Positions 17,743-30,685 of a DNA stretch of 64,000 bases are shown here, in pieces. The stretch lies in NCBI RefSeq assembly GCF_008704395.1, contig NZ_CP023695.1:1364001-1428000 (forward strand). Direction: 5' to 3'. The stretch comes from Streptomyces alboniger (GTDB lineage: Bacteria > Actinomycetota > Actinomycetes > Streptomycetales > Streptomycetaceae). The notes beneath the pieces were generated by a model that saw nothing but the letters and a program-made list of their open reading frames with translations, did not search any database and was not told the origin of the DNA. Numbering within the stretch: the first letter of the stretch is position 1; every line of letters starts with the position of its first letter. The translations under genes and the position numbers were made by a program.

Positions 17743-18747
17743 GTGCACCCCGAACAGACGATCTCCGCACCCACCGGCGGCAGGAGCGGCGGCGACAAGG
17801 CCGCCCGACGCGCTGTCACCGTCTTCCCCGTCCTGGTCCTGGCCGCGGGCGCTCTCGGCCTCGCCGCACCCGGCGTCTTCGAGGGCTGGGGCACCGGCGT
17901 GCCGTACCTGCTGGGCGTGGTGATGTTCTGCATGGGGCTGACGATGACCCCGCTGGACTTCCAGGGCGTGGTCAAGCGGCCCTGGGCGGTCGCGCTGGGC
18001 CTGGTCGCCCATTACGTGATCATGCCGGGGCTCGGCTGGCTGATCGCCCACGCGCTGAACCTCTCGCCCCAACTGGCGGCCGGTGTGATCCTGGTGGGCT
18101 GCGCGCCGAGCGGCACCGCGTCGAACGTGGTGACGTATCTGGCGCGCGCCGATGTGGCGCTGTCCGTGTCCGTGGCCACCGTCTCGACGGTCCTCGCGCC
18201 GCTGGTCACACCACCGCTGACGCTGCTGCTGGCGGGCGAGTACCTGCCGGTGGACGCGGGCTCGATGGTCACCGACATCCTCAAGACCGTGCTGCTGCCG
18301 GTCCTCGCGGGCCTTGTGGTGCGGCTGCTCTTCGGGCGGTACGTCGACCGGGTGCTCGGGGCGCTGCCGTGGCTGTCAGCGCTGACCATCGCCGCCATCG
18401 TGGCGATCGTCGTGGCGGGCAGCGCCGCGGCCATCAAGTCGGCCGCGGCGCTGGTGTTCCTCGCGGTGTTCCTGCACAACGGCCTGGGCCTCGCGCTCGG
18501 CTACGGCGCCGGCAAACTGGCCCGCCTCGGGCAACCGGCCTCACGGGCGATGGCCTTCGAGGTCGGCATGCAGAACTCGGGCCTGGCGGCCTCCCTGGCC
18601 ACGGCCCACTTCAGCCCCCTCGCGGCACTGCCCTCGGCGGTGTTCTCCGTCTGGCACAACGTGTCGGGCGCGCTGGTAGCGGCCTGGATGGCGCGCACAC
18701 GAAAGTCCCCGGACGGACAGCGGCCATCAAGCGCGTCCGGCGCTTGA
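17743..18747 (+). CDS. BASS-family (bile acid:sodium symporter-like) transporter
   Basis: About 334 residues from GTG 17743; in-frame TTG codons at 17731 and 17707 are alternative starts, none with an ideal ribosome site. Nine to ten membrane helices with the family motifs MGLTMTPLDF near the start, GCAPSGTASNVVTYLARAD mid-protein and FEVGMQNSGLAASLA late. The substrate could be a keto acid, pantoate or a similar organic anion. The stop codon lies inside a dispersed repeat, so the last residues (SSASGA) are repeat-encoded. Confidence 0.82.
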   Translation: MHPEQTISAPTGGRSGGDKAARRAVTVFPVLVLAAGALGLAAPGVFEGWGTGVPYLLGVVMFCMGLTMTPLDFQGVVKRPWAVALGLVAHYVIMPGLGWLIAHALNLSPQLAAGVILVGCAPSGTASNVVTYLARADVALSVSVATVSTVLAPLVTPPLTLLLAGEYLPVDAGSMVTDILKTVLLPVLAGLVVRLLFGRYVDRVLGALPWLSALTIAAIVAIVVAGSAAAIKSAAALVFLAVFLHNGLGLALGYGAGKLARLGQPASRAMAFEVGMQNSGLAASLATAHFSPLAALPSAVFSVWHNVSGALVAAWMARTRKSPDGQRPSSASGA

Positions 18748-18787
18748 GAACAAGGGGCTGCGACATTCAAGCCCGTCCGGCGTTTGA
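18727..18787 (+). repeat. Two copies of a dispersed TCAAGC-hairpin repeat
   Basis: TCAAGCGC-GTCCG-GCGCTTGA (18727-18747, contains the transporter stop) and TCAAGCCCGTCCGGCGTTTGA (18767-18787) are 40 bases apart. This palindromic unit is common between Streptomyces genes (recalled, not searched) and probably works as a terminator. Confidence 0.7.
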
Positions 18788-18840
18788 GGACGAGCCAGGC
18801 GCAGCCGGCGACAGAGCACCCCCAAGGCTCAGGAGCCAGA

Positions 18841-19383
18841 TCAATCGTTGGAGGCCAACCGCAGCAAGTGGTCCGCCAGCGCCTGACCCCCCGCCGGCTC
18901 CCTGCTGATCAGCATCAGCGTGTCGTCGCCCGCGATCGTCCCGAGGACGTCGTGCAGCTCGGCCTGGTCGATGGCCGAGGCGAGGAACTGGGCCGCGCCC
19001 GGCGGCGTACGGAGCACGACGAGGTTGGCCGAGGCCTCCGCGGAGATCAGCAGCTCCGCGGAGAGACGCCGCATCCGCTCTTCCTTGGCCGACTCCCCGA
19101 GCGGCGCGCGCGGGGTGCGGAAACCGCCCTCGCTCGGCACGGCGTAGATGAGGTCGCCCTCGGCGTTGCGGATCTTGACCGCGTTCAGCTCGTCCAGGTC
19201 GCGGGAGAGCGTCGCCTGCGTGACGGTCAGGCCGTCGTCGGCGAGCAGCTTCGCCAGCTGGCTCTGGGAGCGCACCGGCTGCCGGTTGAGGATGTCCACG
19301 ATCCGGCGGTGGCGTGCGGTGCGGGTCTGCGGCACGGCGGGACCCGCGTGGTCGCCGTGCTCGTTGCCTTGCGCCTGGCTCAT
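18841..19383 (-). CDS. argR: Arginine repressor ArgR
   Basis: 180 residues. N-terminal winged helix ([28 protein letters not shown], then [17 protein letters not shown]) and C-terminal hexamerisation/arginine-binding domain with [12 protein letters not shown]. With arginine bound it represses argC and argH promoters through TGCATA boxes. Last gene of the argCJBDR operon; the ATG at 19383 is seven bases past the argD stop, which I prefer over an upstream ATG overlapping argD. Confidence 0.95.
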   Translation of the reverse strand: MSQAQGNEHGDHAGPAVPQTRTARHRRIVDILNRQPVRSQSQLAKLLADDGLTVTQATLSRDLDELNAVKIRNAEGDLIYAVPSEGGFRTPRAPLGESAKEERMRRLSAELLISAEASANLVVLRTPPGAAQFLASAIDQAELHDVLGTIAGDDTLMLISREPAGGQALADHLLRLASND

Positions 19384-19390
19384 CGTCGTC

Positions 19391-20596
19391 TCATTCTCCG
19401 GATCGTCCGTCCCCGTCGGCTTCAAGAGCCTTGTCCAGGATGCCGGACAGCGCCCGGAGGAACGCGTCCACCTCGTCGCCGCGCACGTTCAGCGGTGGCA
19501 TCAGCCGTACGACATCGGGGGCGGGCGCGTTCACCAGGAAGCCGGCGTCCTGAGCCGCCTGCTGCGCCCGCGGCGCGAGCGGCTCGGTGAGCACGATACC
19601 CAGCAGCAGGCCCGAGCCCCTGACATGCCCTACGAGCGGGTGTCCGAGTGACTCGATTCCGTCGCGCAGCTTCTCGCCCGCCCGCTTGGTGTTCTCCAGC
19701 AGGCCCTCGGCGGCGATGGTGTCGACGACCGCGAGCCCGGCGGCGCACGCGACGGGGTTGCCGCCGAACGTCGTGCCGTGGTGACCGGGCTTGAACAGCT
19801 CCGCCGCCGCGCCGAACGCGACGGTCGCGCCGAGCGGCAGGCCGCCGCCGAGACCCTTCGCGAGTGTGACGACGTCGGGCTCCACGCCGTCGTGCGCCAG
19901 GTGCTCGAACCAGTGCCCGGTCCGGCCGATTCCGGTCTGCACCTCGTCGAGGACGAGGAGGGTCCCGGTGGCCCGGGTGATCTCCCTGGCGGCCCGCAGA
20001 TAGCCGGCGGGCGGCATGACGACGCCGCTCTCGCCCTGGATCGGCTCGATGATCACGAAGGCGGTCTCGGTGGTGACGGCCGCGCGCAGAGCCTCCACAT
20101 CGCCGTACGGGACGTGCGTGACGTCACCGGGCAGCGGGAGGAACGGCTCCTGTTTGCCGGGCTGGCCGGTGAGGGCGAGCGCCCCCATGGTCCGGCCGTG
20201 GAAGCCGCCGTCGGTGGCGACCATGTGCGATCGGCCGGTCAGCCGGCCGATCTTGAAGGCGCCTTCGTTGGCCTCGGCACCGGAGTTGCAGAAGAACACA
20301 CGGCCTTCGCGCCCGAAGAGCTGGAGCAGCCGTTCGGCGAGCGCCACGGGCGGCTCGGCGACGAAGAGGTTCGAGACGTGGCCGAGCGAGGCGACCTGGG
20401 CGCTCACGGCCTCGACGACCGCCGGGTGCGCGTGGCCGAGCGCGTTGACCGCGATGCCGCCGACGAAGTCGACGTACTCCTTGCCGTCGGCGTCCCACAG
20501 CTTGGTGCCCGCGCCGCGCACGAGGGGCAGCCGCGGCGTGCCGTAGTTGTCCATGAGCGCGCTCTGCCAGCGCGTGGTCAGCTCCTGGTTGCTCAT
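19391..20596 (-). CDS. argD: Acetylornithine aminotransferase
   Basis: 401 residues. Class III PLP aminotransferase with [15 protein letters not shown], the [12 protein letters not shown] segment and the PLP lysine in [14 protein letters not shown]. It converts N-acetylglutamate semialdehyde to N-acetylornithine using glutamate. Its start overlaps the argB stop by four bases. Confidence 0.96.
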   Translation of the reverse strand: MSNQELTTRWQSALMDNYGTPRLPLVRGAGTKLWDADGKEYVDFVGGIAVNALGHAHPAVVEAVSAQVASLGHVSNLFVAEPPVALAERLLQLFGREGRVFFCNSGAEANEGAFKIGRLTGRSHMVATDGGFHGRTMGALALTGQPGKQEPFLPLPGDVTHVPYGDVEALRAAVTTETAFVIIEPIQGESGVVMPPAGYLRAAREITRATGTLLVLDEVQTGIGRTGHWFEHLAHDGVEPDVVTLAKGLGGGLPLGATVAFGAAAELFKPGHHGTTFGGNPVACAAGLAVVDTIAAEGLLENTKRAGEKLRDGIESLGHPLVGHVRGSGLLLGIVLTEPLAPRAQQAAQDAGFLVNAPAPDVVRLMPPLNVRGDEVDAFLRALSGILDKALEADGDGRSGE

Positions 20597-21539
20597 GACT
20601 CCCCCTCGGTGCCGGTGCTGTTGGCGGTGCCGGTGCTGGTGGCGTCGGGCACGACCATCGTGCCGATGCCCTCGTCGGTGAAGATCTCCAGCAGGATCGA
20701 GTGCTGGACCCGCCCGTCGATGACCCGGGCGGTCTCGACGCCGTTTCGTACGGCGTGCAGACAGCCCTCCATCTTCGGGACCATGCCGCTGGCCAGCTCG
20801 GGCAGGAGCTTCTCCAGCTCCTTCGCGGTGAGCCTGCTGATGACCTCGTCGGAGTTCGGCCAGTCCTCGTACAGGCCCTCGACGTCGGTCAGGACCATCA
20901 GGGTCTCGGCACCAAGCGCCGCAGCGAGTGCCGCAGCCGCCGTATCAGCATTGACGTTGTAGACATGCCCCTTGTCGCTTTCGTCCTGGGAACGGGCGAT
21001 CGAAGAGACGACCGGGATGCGGCCGTCGGCGAGCAGCGCCTGGATGGCGCCCGTGTCGATCTTGGTGATCTCGCCGACCCGGCCGATGTCGACCAGTTCG
21101 CCCTCGATGCGGGGCTGGTGCTTGGTGGCGGTGATGGTGTGCGCGTCCTCGCCGGTGAGGCCGACGGCGAGCGGGCCGTGCCGGTTGAGCAGCCCGACCA
21201 GTTCGCGCTGCACCTGGCCGGCGAGCACCATGCGTACGACGTCCATGGCTTCCTCGGTGGTGACGCGCAGGCCGGCCTTGAACTCGCTGACGATGCCGTG
21301 CCGGTCGAGGGCCTTGCTGATCTGGGGGCCGCCGCCGTGCACGACGACGGGCTTGAGGCCCGCGTGGTGGAGGAAGACGACGTCCTGGGCGAAGGCGGCC
21401 TTCAGGTCGTCGTCGACCATGGCGTTGCCGCCGAACTTGATGACGACGGTCTTGCCGCGGTGCCGGGTCAGCCAGGGCAGCGCCTCGATGAGGGTCTGGG
21501 CCTTGGGCAGCGCGGTGTGCTTACGCGCGGTGGGCTGGC

Positions 21540-21543
<4 letters not shown>
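20593..21543 (-). CDS. argB: Acetylglutamate kinase
   Basis: 316 residues. Amino-acid kinase fold with [10 protein letters not shown] at the N-terminus, VHGGGPQIS for substrate binding and [15 protein letters not shown] for ATP. It phosphorylates N-acetylglutamate. The N-terminal extension ([24 protein letters not shown]) is of the type that makes hexameric, arginine-inhibited kinases. A short Gly/Thr/Ser-rich tail ends the protein. Start overlaps the argJ stop by four bases. Confidence 0.96.
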
Positions 21544-23769
<2,226 letters not shown>

Positions 23770-23869
23770 TGGCGCTCCGGTAGTCGTACGGCCTCTCCGC
23801 CGCGAGGACGAGGCGGATGCGCCCACGGGGCGACGCCCCGGCCACGCCACCTCGACCAGCCTGGGTCGC

Positions 23870-24388
23870 ATGCCGAGAACACCTGCGTTACCGAACGTGC
23901 CGCGCTGGGCCCGACTCGCCGCGACGGGGGCCGCGCTGACCAACGTGCCCTCGGCGCTGTGGCGCGTCGCCATCGCCGTCGGCGTCCCCGTGGGGCTGGC
24001 ACAGTCCGAGTACGACCAGATGCACGCCCCGGGCTGGGGGTCGTACTACCTCGTCGGCCTCAGTCTGGTCTCCGAGTTCTTCGGGTTCCTCGCCCTTGGT
24101 CTCGTACGGAGCTGGGGCGAGACCTGGCCGCGCTGGATCCCGTATCTCCGTGGCCGCCGGGTGCCCGTCATGGTGGCCACCACCCTGGCGGGCCTCGGCG
24201 CGCTGGCCACGACGGTCTTCGGGGCACTGTTCGTCCACACGTCCATCAACGCGGCGGACATGGCGGCCAGCGCCTGGGGCACATGGCTGCTCAACATCGT
24301 CTACGCTCCCCTGCTCCTCTGGGGCCCGCTGCTGGGGGCGGTGACGGTGCACTACTACCGGCGCCGGACCTACGTGGTCCAGGGATGA
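23870..24388 (+). CDS. Membrane protein coupled to a barstar-domain gene; contains a TTA codon
   Basis: 172 residues with four membrane segments and a polar outer loop (AQSEYDQMHAPGWGS). No known domain recognised. Codon 7 is TTA (23888-23890), the rare leucine codon read by bldA tRNA in Streptomyces, and the first codons also include AGA, ACA and CCT, unlike neighbouring genes. The promoter is probably CAGCCT, seven bases before the ATG. If translation really began at the downstream GTG 23897 the TTA would be untranslated. The stop overlaps the start of the next gene (ATGA). Confidence 0.72.
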   Translation: MPRTPALPNVPRWARLAATGAALTNVPSALWRVAIAVGVPVGLAQSEYDQMHAPGWGSYYLVGLSLVSEFFGFLALGLVRSWGETWPRWIPYLRGRRVPVMVATTLAGLGALATTVFGALFVHTSINAADMAASAWGTWLLNIVYAPLLLWGPLLGAVTVHYYRRRTYVVQG

Positions 24389-25485
24389 TTGCCCCTGTGC
24401 ATGAGGATGAGAACGGGCGCGAGGGCCCGCGGTACACCCTGGCCGGGACCGGCGACGGCCATGTCTGGGGCGTCTGCGCCGAAGTGGGGGGACTCTTCGG
24501 GGAACCCGACCGCGAGACGTACGAACTGTCCGGCTGGGTTCCGGAGGCTTCCGGCGTACCCGCGTGGGTGGGCAGCCGGGTGTGGCTGGTGCCGGAGGAC
24601 GACGCACTCGACGCCTGGCTGCTGGAGGACGCGGAGAGTTCGGGGCAACTCCCCGGAGCGGACGGCCTGTTGCTCACCGGTCTGGACGACTACGAGGGAC
24701 CGCCCGAGAAGTACAGGGGTCGCGTGCGCGTGCACGACGGGCACCGCTGGTTGGGCTCCTGCCGCGAGTTCACCCACGTCCTCTCGTCCGAGCAGCCGCC
24801 CTCGCTCGTCCTGCGGGGGCTCGCGCCGAGCGACCGGCTGAGGGCGGCGCTGGTGAAGGGCACCCGGCGGGCGCTGGATCTGGAGGAGGCGGCTCTGGAG
24901 ATCCGGGACGCACAGGGTGAGCCGCTCACCGACCGGCTGCTGCGGGCCACCGTCAGCGGCTGGCGCCCCTCCTCCCAGGGGGCGGGCCTGATCGACCTGG
25001 AACTCGACGGAGGCCGCCTCTTCACACCCGTTCCCGAATACGCCCGGCCGGTCTGGGAGCGGTGGTTCGCCGGACCACCGGACGCCGTGAACGCCTGGGC
25101 CGGCCTCGACACCCGCCGCCGCGGGGCCTGGCACGACCTCGTCCGGGAGCGGGGCTGCCGGCGAACCCACCACCACGACCGGCCGGCCGGGCACACCTAC
25201 GAACTCGACGGGCGGCACATCACCGACGAACCCGCCCTCTATCTGGCGCTCGGCGAGGCGGTCAACGGCCCGGGGGGCTACTTCGGCGGCTGCCTCGCCG
25301 CCCTGCGCGAATGCCTGGGCGGCACCTTCGGCTACACCGCCCCCGCCACCCTGCTGTGGCGCGACGCCGCGACCGCCCACGAGCACCTTTCCCACGCCCT
25401 GACACCGGACGGCCGGCCCTACGACCTGTTCGCCGCGGTCCTCGACACCCTGTCCGAGCGCGGCATGGCCGTCACCCTGGCCTGA
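24385..25485 (+). CDS. Barstar-domain protein with long N-terminal region
   Basis: 366 residues, translationally coupled to the membrane protein. The C-terminal 90 residues match barstar, the barnase inhibitor fold: YELDGRHITDEPALYLALGE, then NGPGGYFGGCLAALRECLGG, where the usual N-W-D-A-L segment is replaced by CLAAL. The first 270 residues are unfamiliar, acidic and likely soluble. Barstar proteins neutralise secreted or contact-delivered RNases, so immunity to an RNase toxin is possible, but no barnase-like gene is present here. The substitution in the key Asp region may mean a different partner. Confidence 0.65.
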   Translation: MIAPVHEDENGREGPRYTLAGTGDGHVWGVCAEVGGLFGEPDRETYELSGWVPEASGVPAWVGSRVWLVPEDDALDAWLLEDAESSGQLPGADGLLLTGLDDYEGPPEKYRGRVRVHDGHRWLGSCREFTHVLSSEQPPSLVLRGLAPSDRLRAALVKGTRRALDLEEAALEIRDAQGEPLTDRLLRATVSGWRPSSQGAGLIDLELDGGRLFTPVPEYARPVWERWFAGPPDAVNAWAGLDTRRRGAWHDLVRERGCRRTHHHDRPAGHTYELDGRHITDEPALYLALGEAVNGPGGYFGGCLAALRECLGGTFGYTAPATLLWRDAATAHEHLSHALTPDGRPYDLFAAVLDTLSERGMAVTLA

Positions 25486-25585
25486 GCAGTCGCGCGGCCG
25501 GCGGCGATCTCGTCGTACAAGCCGCCGCGCCCCCGCCGCCGATAATTCGCGTGCCCCCCGCTTCGGGCGCGTTACCTTCGGCCCT

Positions 25586-25654
25586 ATGAACGTCACCGGC
25601 CGAAGCCGTACCGCGACCGCGCGAGCGACCAGCTCGCCGGTTGCCGCCGCCTGA
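25586..25654 (+). CDS. Alanine-rich leader peptide of the AlaRS-like gene
   Basis: 22 codons, ATG AAC GTC ACC ... GTT GCC GCC GCC TGA; six are Ala, and the last three before the stop are consecutive Ala codons. TACCTT (25573-25578) lies seven bases before the ATG and no ribosome site is visible, so translation is probably leaderless. It sits 130 bases before an alanyl-tRNA-synthetase-like gene and directly upstream of overlapping stems, the arrangement of an amino-acid-sensing attenuator. Confidence 0.65.
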   Translation: MNVTGRSRTATARATSSPVAAA

Positions 25655-25741
25655 CGTACGTCCTCATCCCACCGGCGACCGGAAACGGCCCGCCGGTGGA
25701 TCCGTGGTCTCCCCTCCCGGTTCCGGTGTTCCGCGGGCCGT
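25634..25741 (+). promoter_or_regulatory. Putative alanine attenuator with mutually exclusive hairpins
   Basis: Four blocks: 1 TCGCCGGT (25634-25641, inside the leader ORF), 2 CCACCGGCGA (25669-25678), 3 ACGGCCCGCCGGTGG (25685-25699), 4 GCGGGCCGT (25733-25741). Exact pairings are 1:2 (8 bp), 2:3 (CCACCGGCG with CGCCGGTGG, 9 bp) and 3:4 (ACGGCCCGC with GCGGGCCGT, 9 bp); 1:2 excludes 2:3 and 2:3 excludes 3:4. A ribosome stalled at the Ala codons would cover block 1 and favour 2:3. No U tract follows block 4, so the 3:4 stem would need to act as a Streptomyces-type terminator or by another route. Confidence 0.6.
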
Positions 25742-25783
25742 CGCCCGGCGCCTCCCCAGCCGCGACGCCAAGGAGCCACTCCC

Positions 25784-26968
25784 ATGAAGACCGTTCCCAT
25801 GAGCACCGAGCGAGTCGTCCGTACGTTCGTCGAGTACTACGAGGACCGCGGGCACCGCCGGATCACCGGCTCGACGCTGCTGCCACCGTCCGGTGGCCCG
25901 GTGCTCTTCACCACCTCGGGCATGCATCCGCTCATCCCCTACCTGGCGGGGCGCCCGCACCCCCTGGGCCGACGACTCGTCAACGTACAGCGCTGTCTGC
26001 GCACGACGGACCTGGAGGAGGTCGGCGACCCCACCCATCTGACCGTCTTCGAGATGCTCGGCACCTGGTCGCTCGGCGACTACGAGGGTCCGCGGAGCCT
26101 CGACTGGGGGTACTGGCTGCTCACCGAGGGGTTCGGTGTCGATCCGGGGCTGCTGCACGCCACGGCCTTCGGCGGTGACGAGCGGACCGGGCCCGATACC
26201 GCCTCCGTGGAGCTGTGGCAGGAACGCGGGGTCCCCGTGGAGCTGACCGTCGAGGACAACTGGTGGCCCAGCGGGCCGACCGGCCCGTGCGGCCCCGACT
26301 CGGAGATCTTCCTGTGGACGGGCGAGGGCCCGCCGGAGTCGACGCCCACGCGCGACGACCGCTGGGTGGAGGTGTGGAACCACGTGATGATGCGCCACCG
26401 CCGGCTCGCCGACGGTTCGCTCGTGCCGCTGGCCCAGCGCAATGTCGACACCGGTCTCGGCCTGGAACGGCTGGCCTCGCTGCTCCAGGGCCGCACCTCG
26501 GTGTTCGAGTGCGACGTCTTCGAGCCCTGGCGCCGGCTCGTGCCGGGGCTGTGGCCGCTGGACGAGCCGTCACTGCGGCTGGTCTGTGATCATCTGCGCT
26601 CGGCCGTGGTGGTGATCGGCGACGGAGTGCGTCCGGCCGCCGGAGGGCGCGGCTATGTGCTGCGCCGCCTGGTGCGGCGGGTGCTCACCGTGCTCTGGCG
26701 GGACGACCCCTCACGCGGCCTCGGGGACCTCCCGGACGAGCTGGTCCCGCACACCCTGGACCGCTTCCGGCAGGACACCGACCCGGGTGAGGTGCGCCGG
26801 GTGCTGCTGGACGAGGAGCGCCGGTTCCGGCGGCTCCTGGAGCGCGGCCGGCAGGTGCTTGCCCGGCCCCGCTTCCACGGCTCGCTGGACGAGGAGGACT
26901 TCCGCTATCTGCACGACACCCACGGCCTGCCGCGGGACCTCGTGCTGAGCCTGCGGTCGACGGGCTGA
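25784..26968 (+). CDS. Stand-alone alanyl-tRNA synthetase catalytic module
   Basis: 394 residues, AAGGAG eight bases before ATG 25784. It aligns by eye with the first 400 residues of bacterial AlaRS: motif 1 region at the start, motif 2 QRCLRTTDLEEVGDPTHLTVFEMLG, the GPTGPCGPDSEIF alanine-site segment and motif 3 DTGLGLERLASLLQG. It stops after HDTHGLPRDLVL, so the editing domain (HxxxH/CxxxH zinc site) and C-Ala domain are missing entirely. Active-site residues look intact, so it could activate alanine or another small amino acid for tRNA, a carrier protein or a peptide. The housekeeping alaS must be elsewhere. Confidence 0.78.
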   Translation: MKTVPMSTERVVRTFVEYYEDRGHRRITGSTLLPPSGGPVLFTTSGMHPLIPYLAGRPHPLGRRLVNVQRCLRTTDLEEVGDPTHLTVFEMLGTWSLGDYEGPRSLDWGYWLLTEGFGVDPGLLHATAFGGDERTGPDTASVELWQERGVPVELTVEDNWWPSGPTGPCGPDSEIFLWTGEGPPESTPTRDDRWVEVWNHVMMRHRRLADGSLVPLAQRNVDTGLGLERLASLLQGRTSVFECDVFEPWRRLVPGLWPLDEPSLRLVCDHLRSAVVVIGDGVRPAAGGRGYVLRRLVRRVLTVLWRDDPSRGLGDLPDELVPHTLDRFRQDTDPGEVRRVLLDEERRFRRLLERGRQVLARPRFHGSLDEEDFRYLHDTHGLPRDLVLSLRSTG

Positions 26969-26994
26969 GGGCGTCCGTCAGGAGCGGGGGCCGG

Positions 26995-27435
26995 TCAGGA
27001 GCGGGCGTTCTCGTCGGCGCGGGCCGCCCGCTTCTGGGCGTCCTCCGCCTGCTTCTCCTTGATACGCACCGCTTCCTTGCGGACCTCGGCCTGCGTGGCG
27101 CGCTCCTGGCGCAGCCAGCCGGGCATCTCGTCCTTCAGCGCGTCGATCTGCTCCGTGGTGAGCGGCTCGGTGACCCCGCCGCGGGCGAGGCCCGCGATGG
27201 AGACGCCGAGCTTGGCTGCGACGACGGGGCGGGGGTGCGGGCCGTTGCGGCGCAGTTCCTGGAGCCACTCGGGCGGGTCGGTCTGGAGCGCGTTCAGCTC
27301 AGCGCGCGTGACGAGACCCTCCTGGAACTCGGCGGGGGTGGCCTCGAGGTACACACCCAGCTTCTTCGCCGCGGTCGCGGGCTTCATGGTCTGGGTGGTC
27401 TGGTGCGACGTCATGGTGTCAAGGGTATCGAGCAT
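26995..27435 (-). CDS. DUF5997-type conserved protein
   Basis: 146 residues from ATG 27435 with GGAAG upstream; in-frame ATGs at 27414 and 27387 lack a ribosome site. The body (KPATAAKKLGVYLEATPAEFQEG, then AKLGVSIAGLARGG) resembles a small helical domain found beside LysR-like genes in actinobacteria, and the C-terminus is a charged coiled helix (EAVRIKEKQAEDAQKRAARADE). Divergent from the next gene with only 37 bases between, so they are likely co-controlled. Function unknown. Confidence 0.7.
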   Translation of the reverse strand: MLDTLDTMTSHQTTQTMKPATAAKKLGVYLEATPAEFQEGLVTRAELNALQTDPPEWLQELRRNGPHPRPVVAAKLGVSIAGLARGGVTEPLTTEQIDALKDEMPGWLRQERATQAEVRKEAVRIKEKQAEDAQKRAARADENARS

Positions 27436-27472
27436 GTGCGCTACTTCCGACCACGACCGGTAGCCTGGCGAG

Positions 27473-28258
27473 GTGACAGGCTCGGAAGTAACCCCTTCGT
27501 TCCGGCTCGCCTACGTCCCGGGGGTGACGCCCACCAAGTGGGTGCGTATCTGGAACGAGCGGCTGCCCGACATCCCGCTGACCCTTCTCCAGGTCTCCCC
27601 CGCCGAGGCGGCCGACGTGCTGCGGGCCGGTGGCGCCGACGCCGGATTCGTACGACTGCCGGTCGACCGTACGGACCTCAGCGCGATCCCCCTCTACGCC
27701 GAGACGACGGTCGTCGTGATCCCCAAGGACCACGTCGTGGCGGCGGTCGACGAGGTGTCGCCCGAGGACCTCGCCGACGAGGTCGTGTTCCACCCGCTCG
27801 ACGAGACGCTGGAGTGGGAGCAGCGGCCCGGGGTGCCGGCCGCCGAGCGCCCCGAGACGACGGCCGACGCCGTCGAGCTGGTCGCCGCGGGCGTGGGGGT
27901 GCTCGTCGTCCCGCAGTCCCTGGCGCGCCTGCACCACCGCAAGGACCTCACCTACCGCATGGTCACCGGCGCCCCCGAGTCGCGCGTGGCCCTGGCCTGG
28001 CCGGAGGCCGAGACCACGGATCTGGTCGAGGACTTCATCGGCATCGTCCGTGGCCGCACGGTCAACAGCTCACGGGGCCGTACCCAGACCCCGGCGAAGG
28101 ACAAGGCCCCAGCGAAGGACAAGGCCCCGGCCAAGGCCAAGCCCGCCGGCAGGACAGGGGCCAAGGCGGGCGACAAGGGCCGTCGCGGGGCGCCCGCCCG
28201 GCAGTCGAAGGGCGCCAAGCCGGCCGCCAGGCGCGGGAAGCCCCGCCGCCGGCCGTAA
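27473..28258 (+). CDS. LysR-type substrate-binding domain protein without HTH
   Basis: 261 residues from GTG 27473. It begins directly in the effector fold of LysR regulators (FRLAYVPGVTPTKWVRIWNERLPDIPL...DAGFVRLPVD) with no DNA-binding helix-turn-helix. The last 60 residues are a Lys/Ala/Pro tail with repeated AKDKAP units that would bind nucleic acid or a partner non-specifically. TAGCCT (27461-27466) is six bases before the start, so leaderless. It may be a solute sensor acting with the divergent DUF5997 protein. Confidence 0.75.
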   Translation: MTGSEVTPSFRLAYVPGVTPTKWVRIWNERLPDIPLTLLQVSPAEAADVLRAGGADAGFVRLPVDRTDLSAIPLYAETTVVVIPKDHVVAAVDEVSPEDLADEVVFHPLDETLEWEQRPGVPAAERPETTADAVELVAAGVGVLVVPQSLARLHHRKDLTYRMVTGAPESRVALAWPEAETTDLVEDFIGIVRGRTVNSSRGRTQTPAKDKAPAKDKAPAKAKPAGRTGAKAGDKGRRGAPARQSKGAKPAARRGKPRRRP

Positions 28259-28277
28259 CCGGGGTGACGTACGCGAG

Positions 28278-28310
28278 AGGGGCCTCCCGCCGCAGTGGCG
28301 GGAGGCCCCT
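28278..28310. terminator. 14-bp perfect bidirectional terminator
   Basis: AGGGGCCTCCCGCC (28278-28291) and its exact complement (28297-28310) around GCAGT, between the convergent LysR-like gene and icd. Confidence 0.88.
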
Positions 28311-28330
28311 CCTTCATGGGCGCCGGAGCG

Positions 28331-30681
<2,351 letters not shown>

Positions 30682-30685
30682 GAAG

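Noticed and set aside
25492..25530. Terminator after the barstar gene (GGCGGC/GCCGCC)
   Set aside because: A 6-bp core with a 15-base loop and mismatched flanks; too weak to list.
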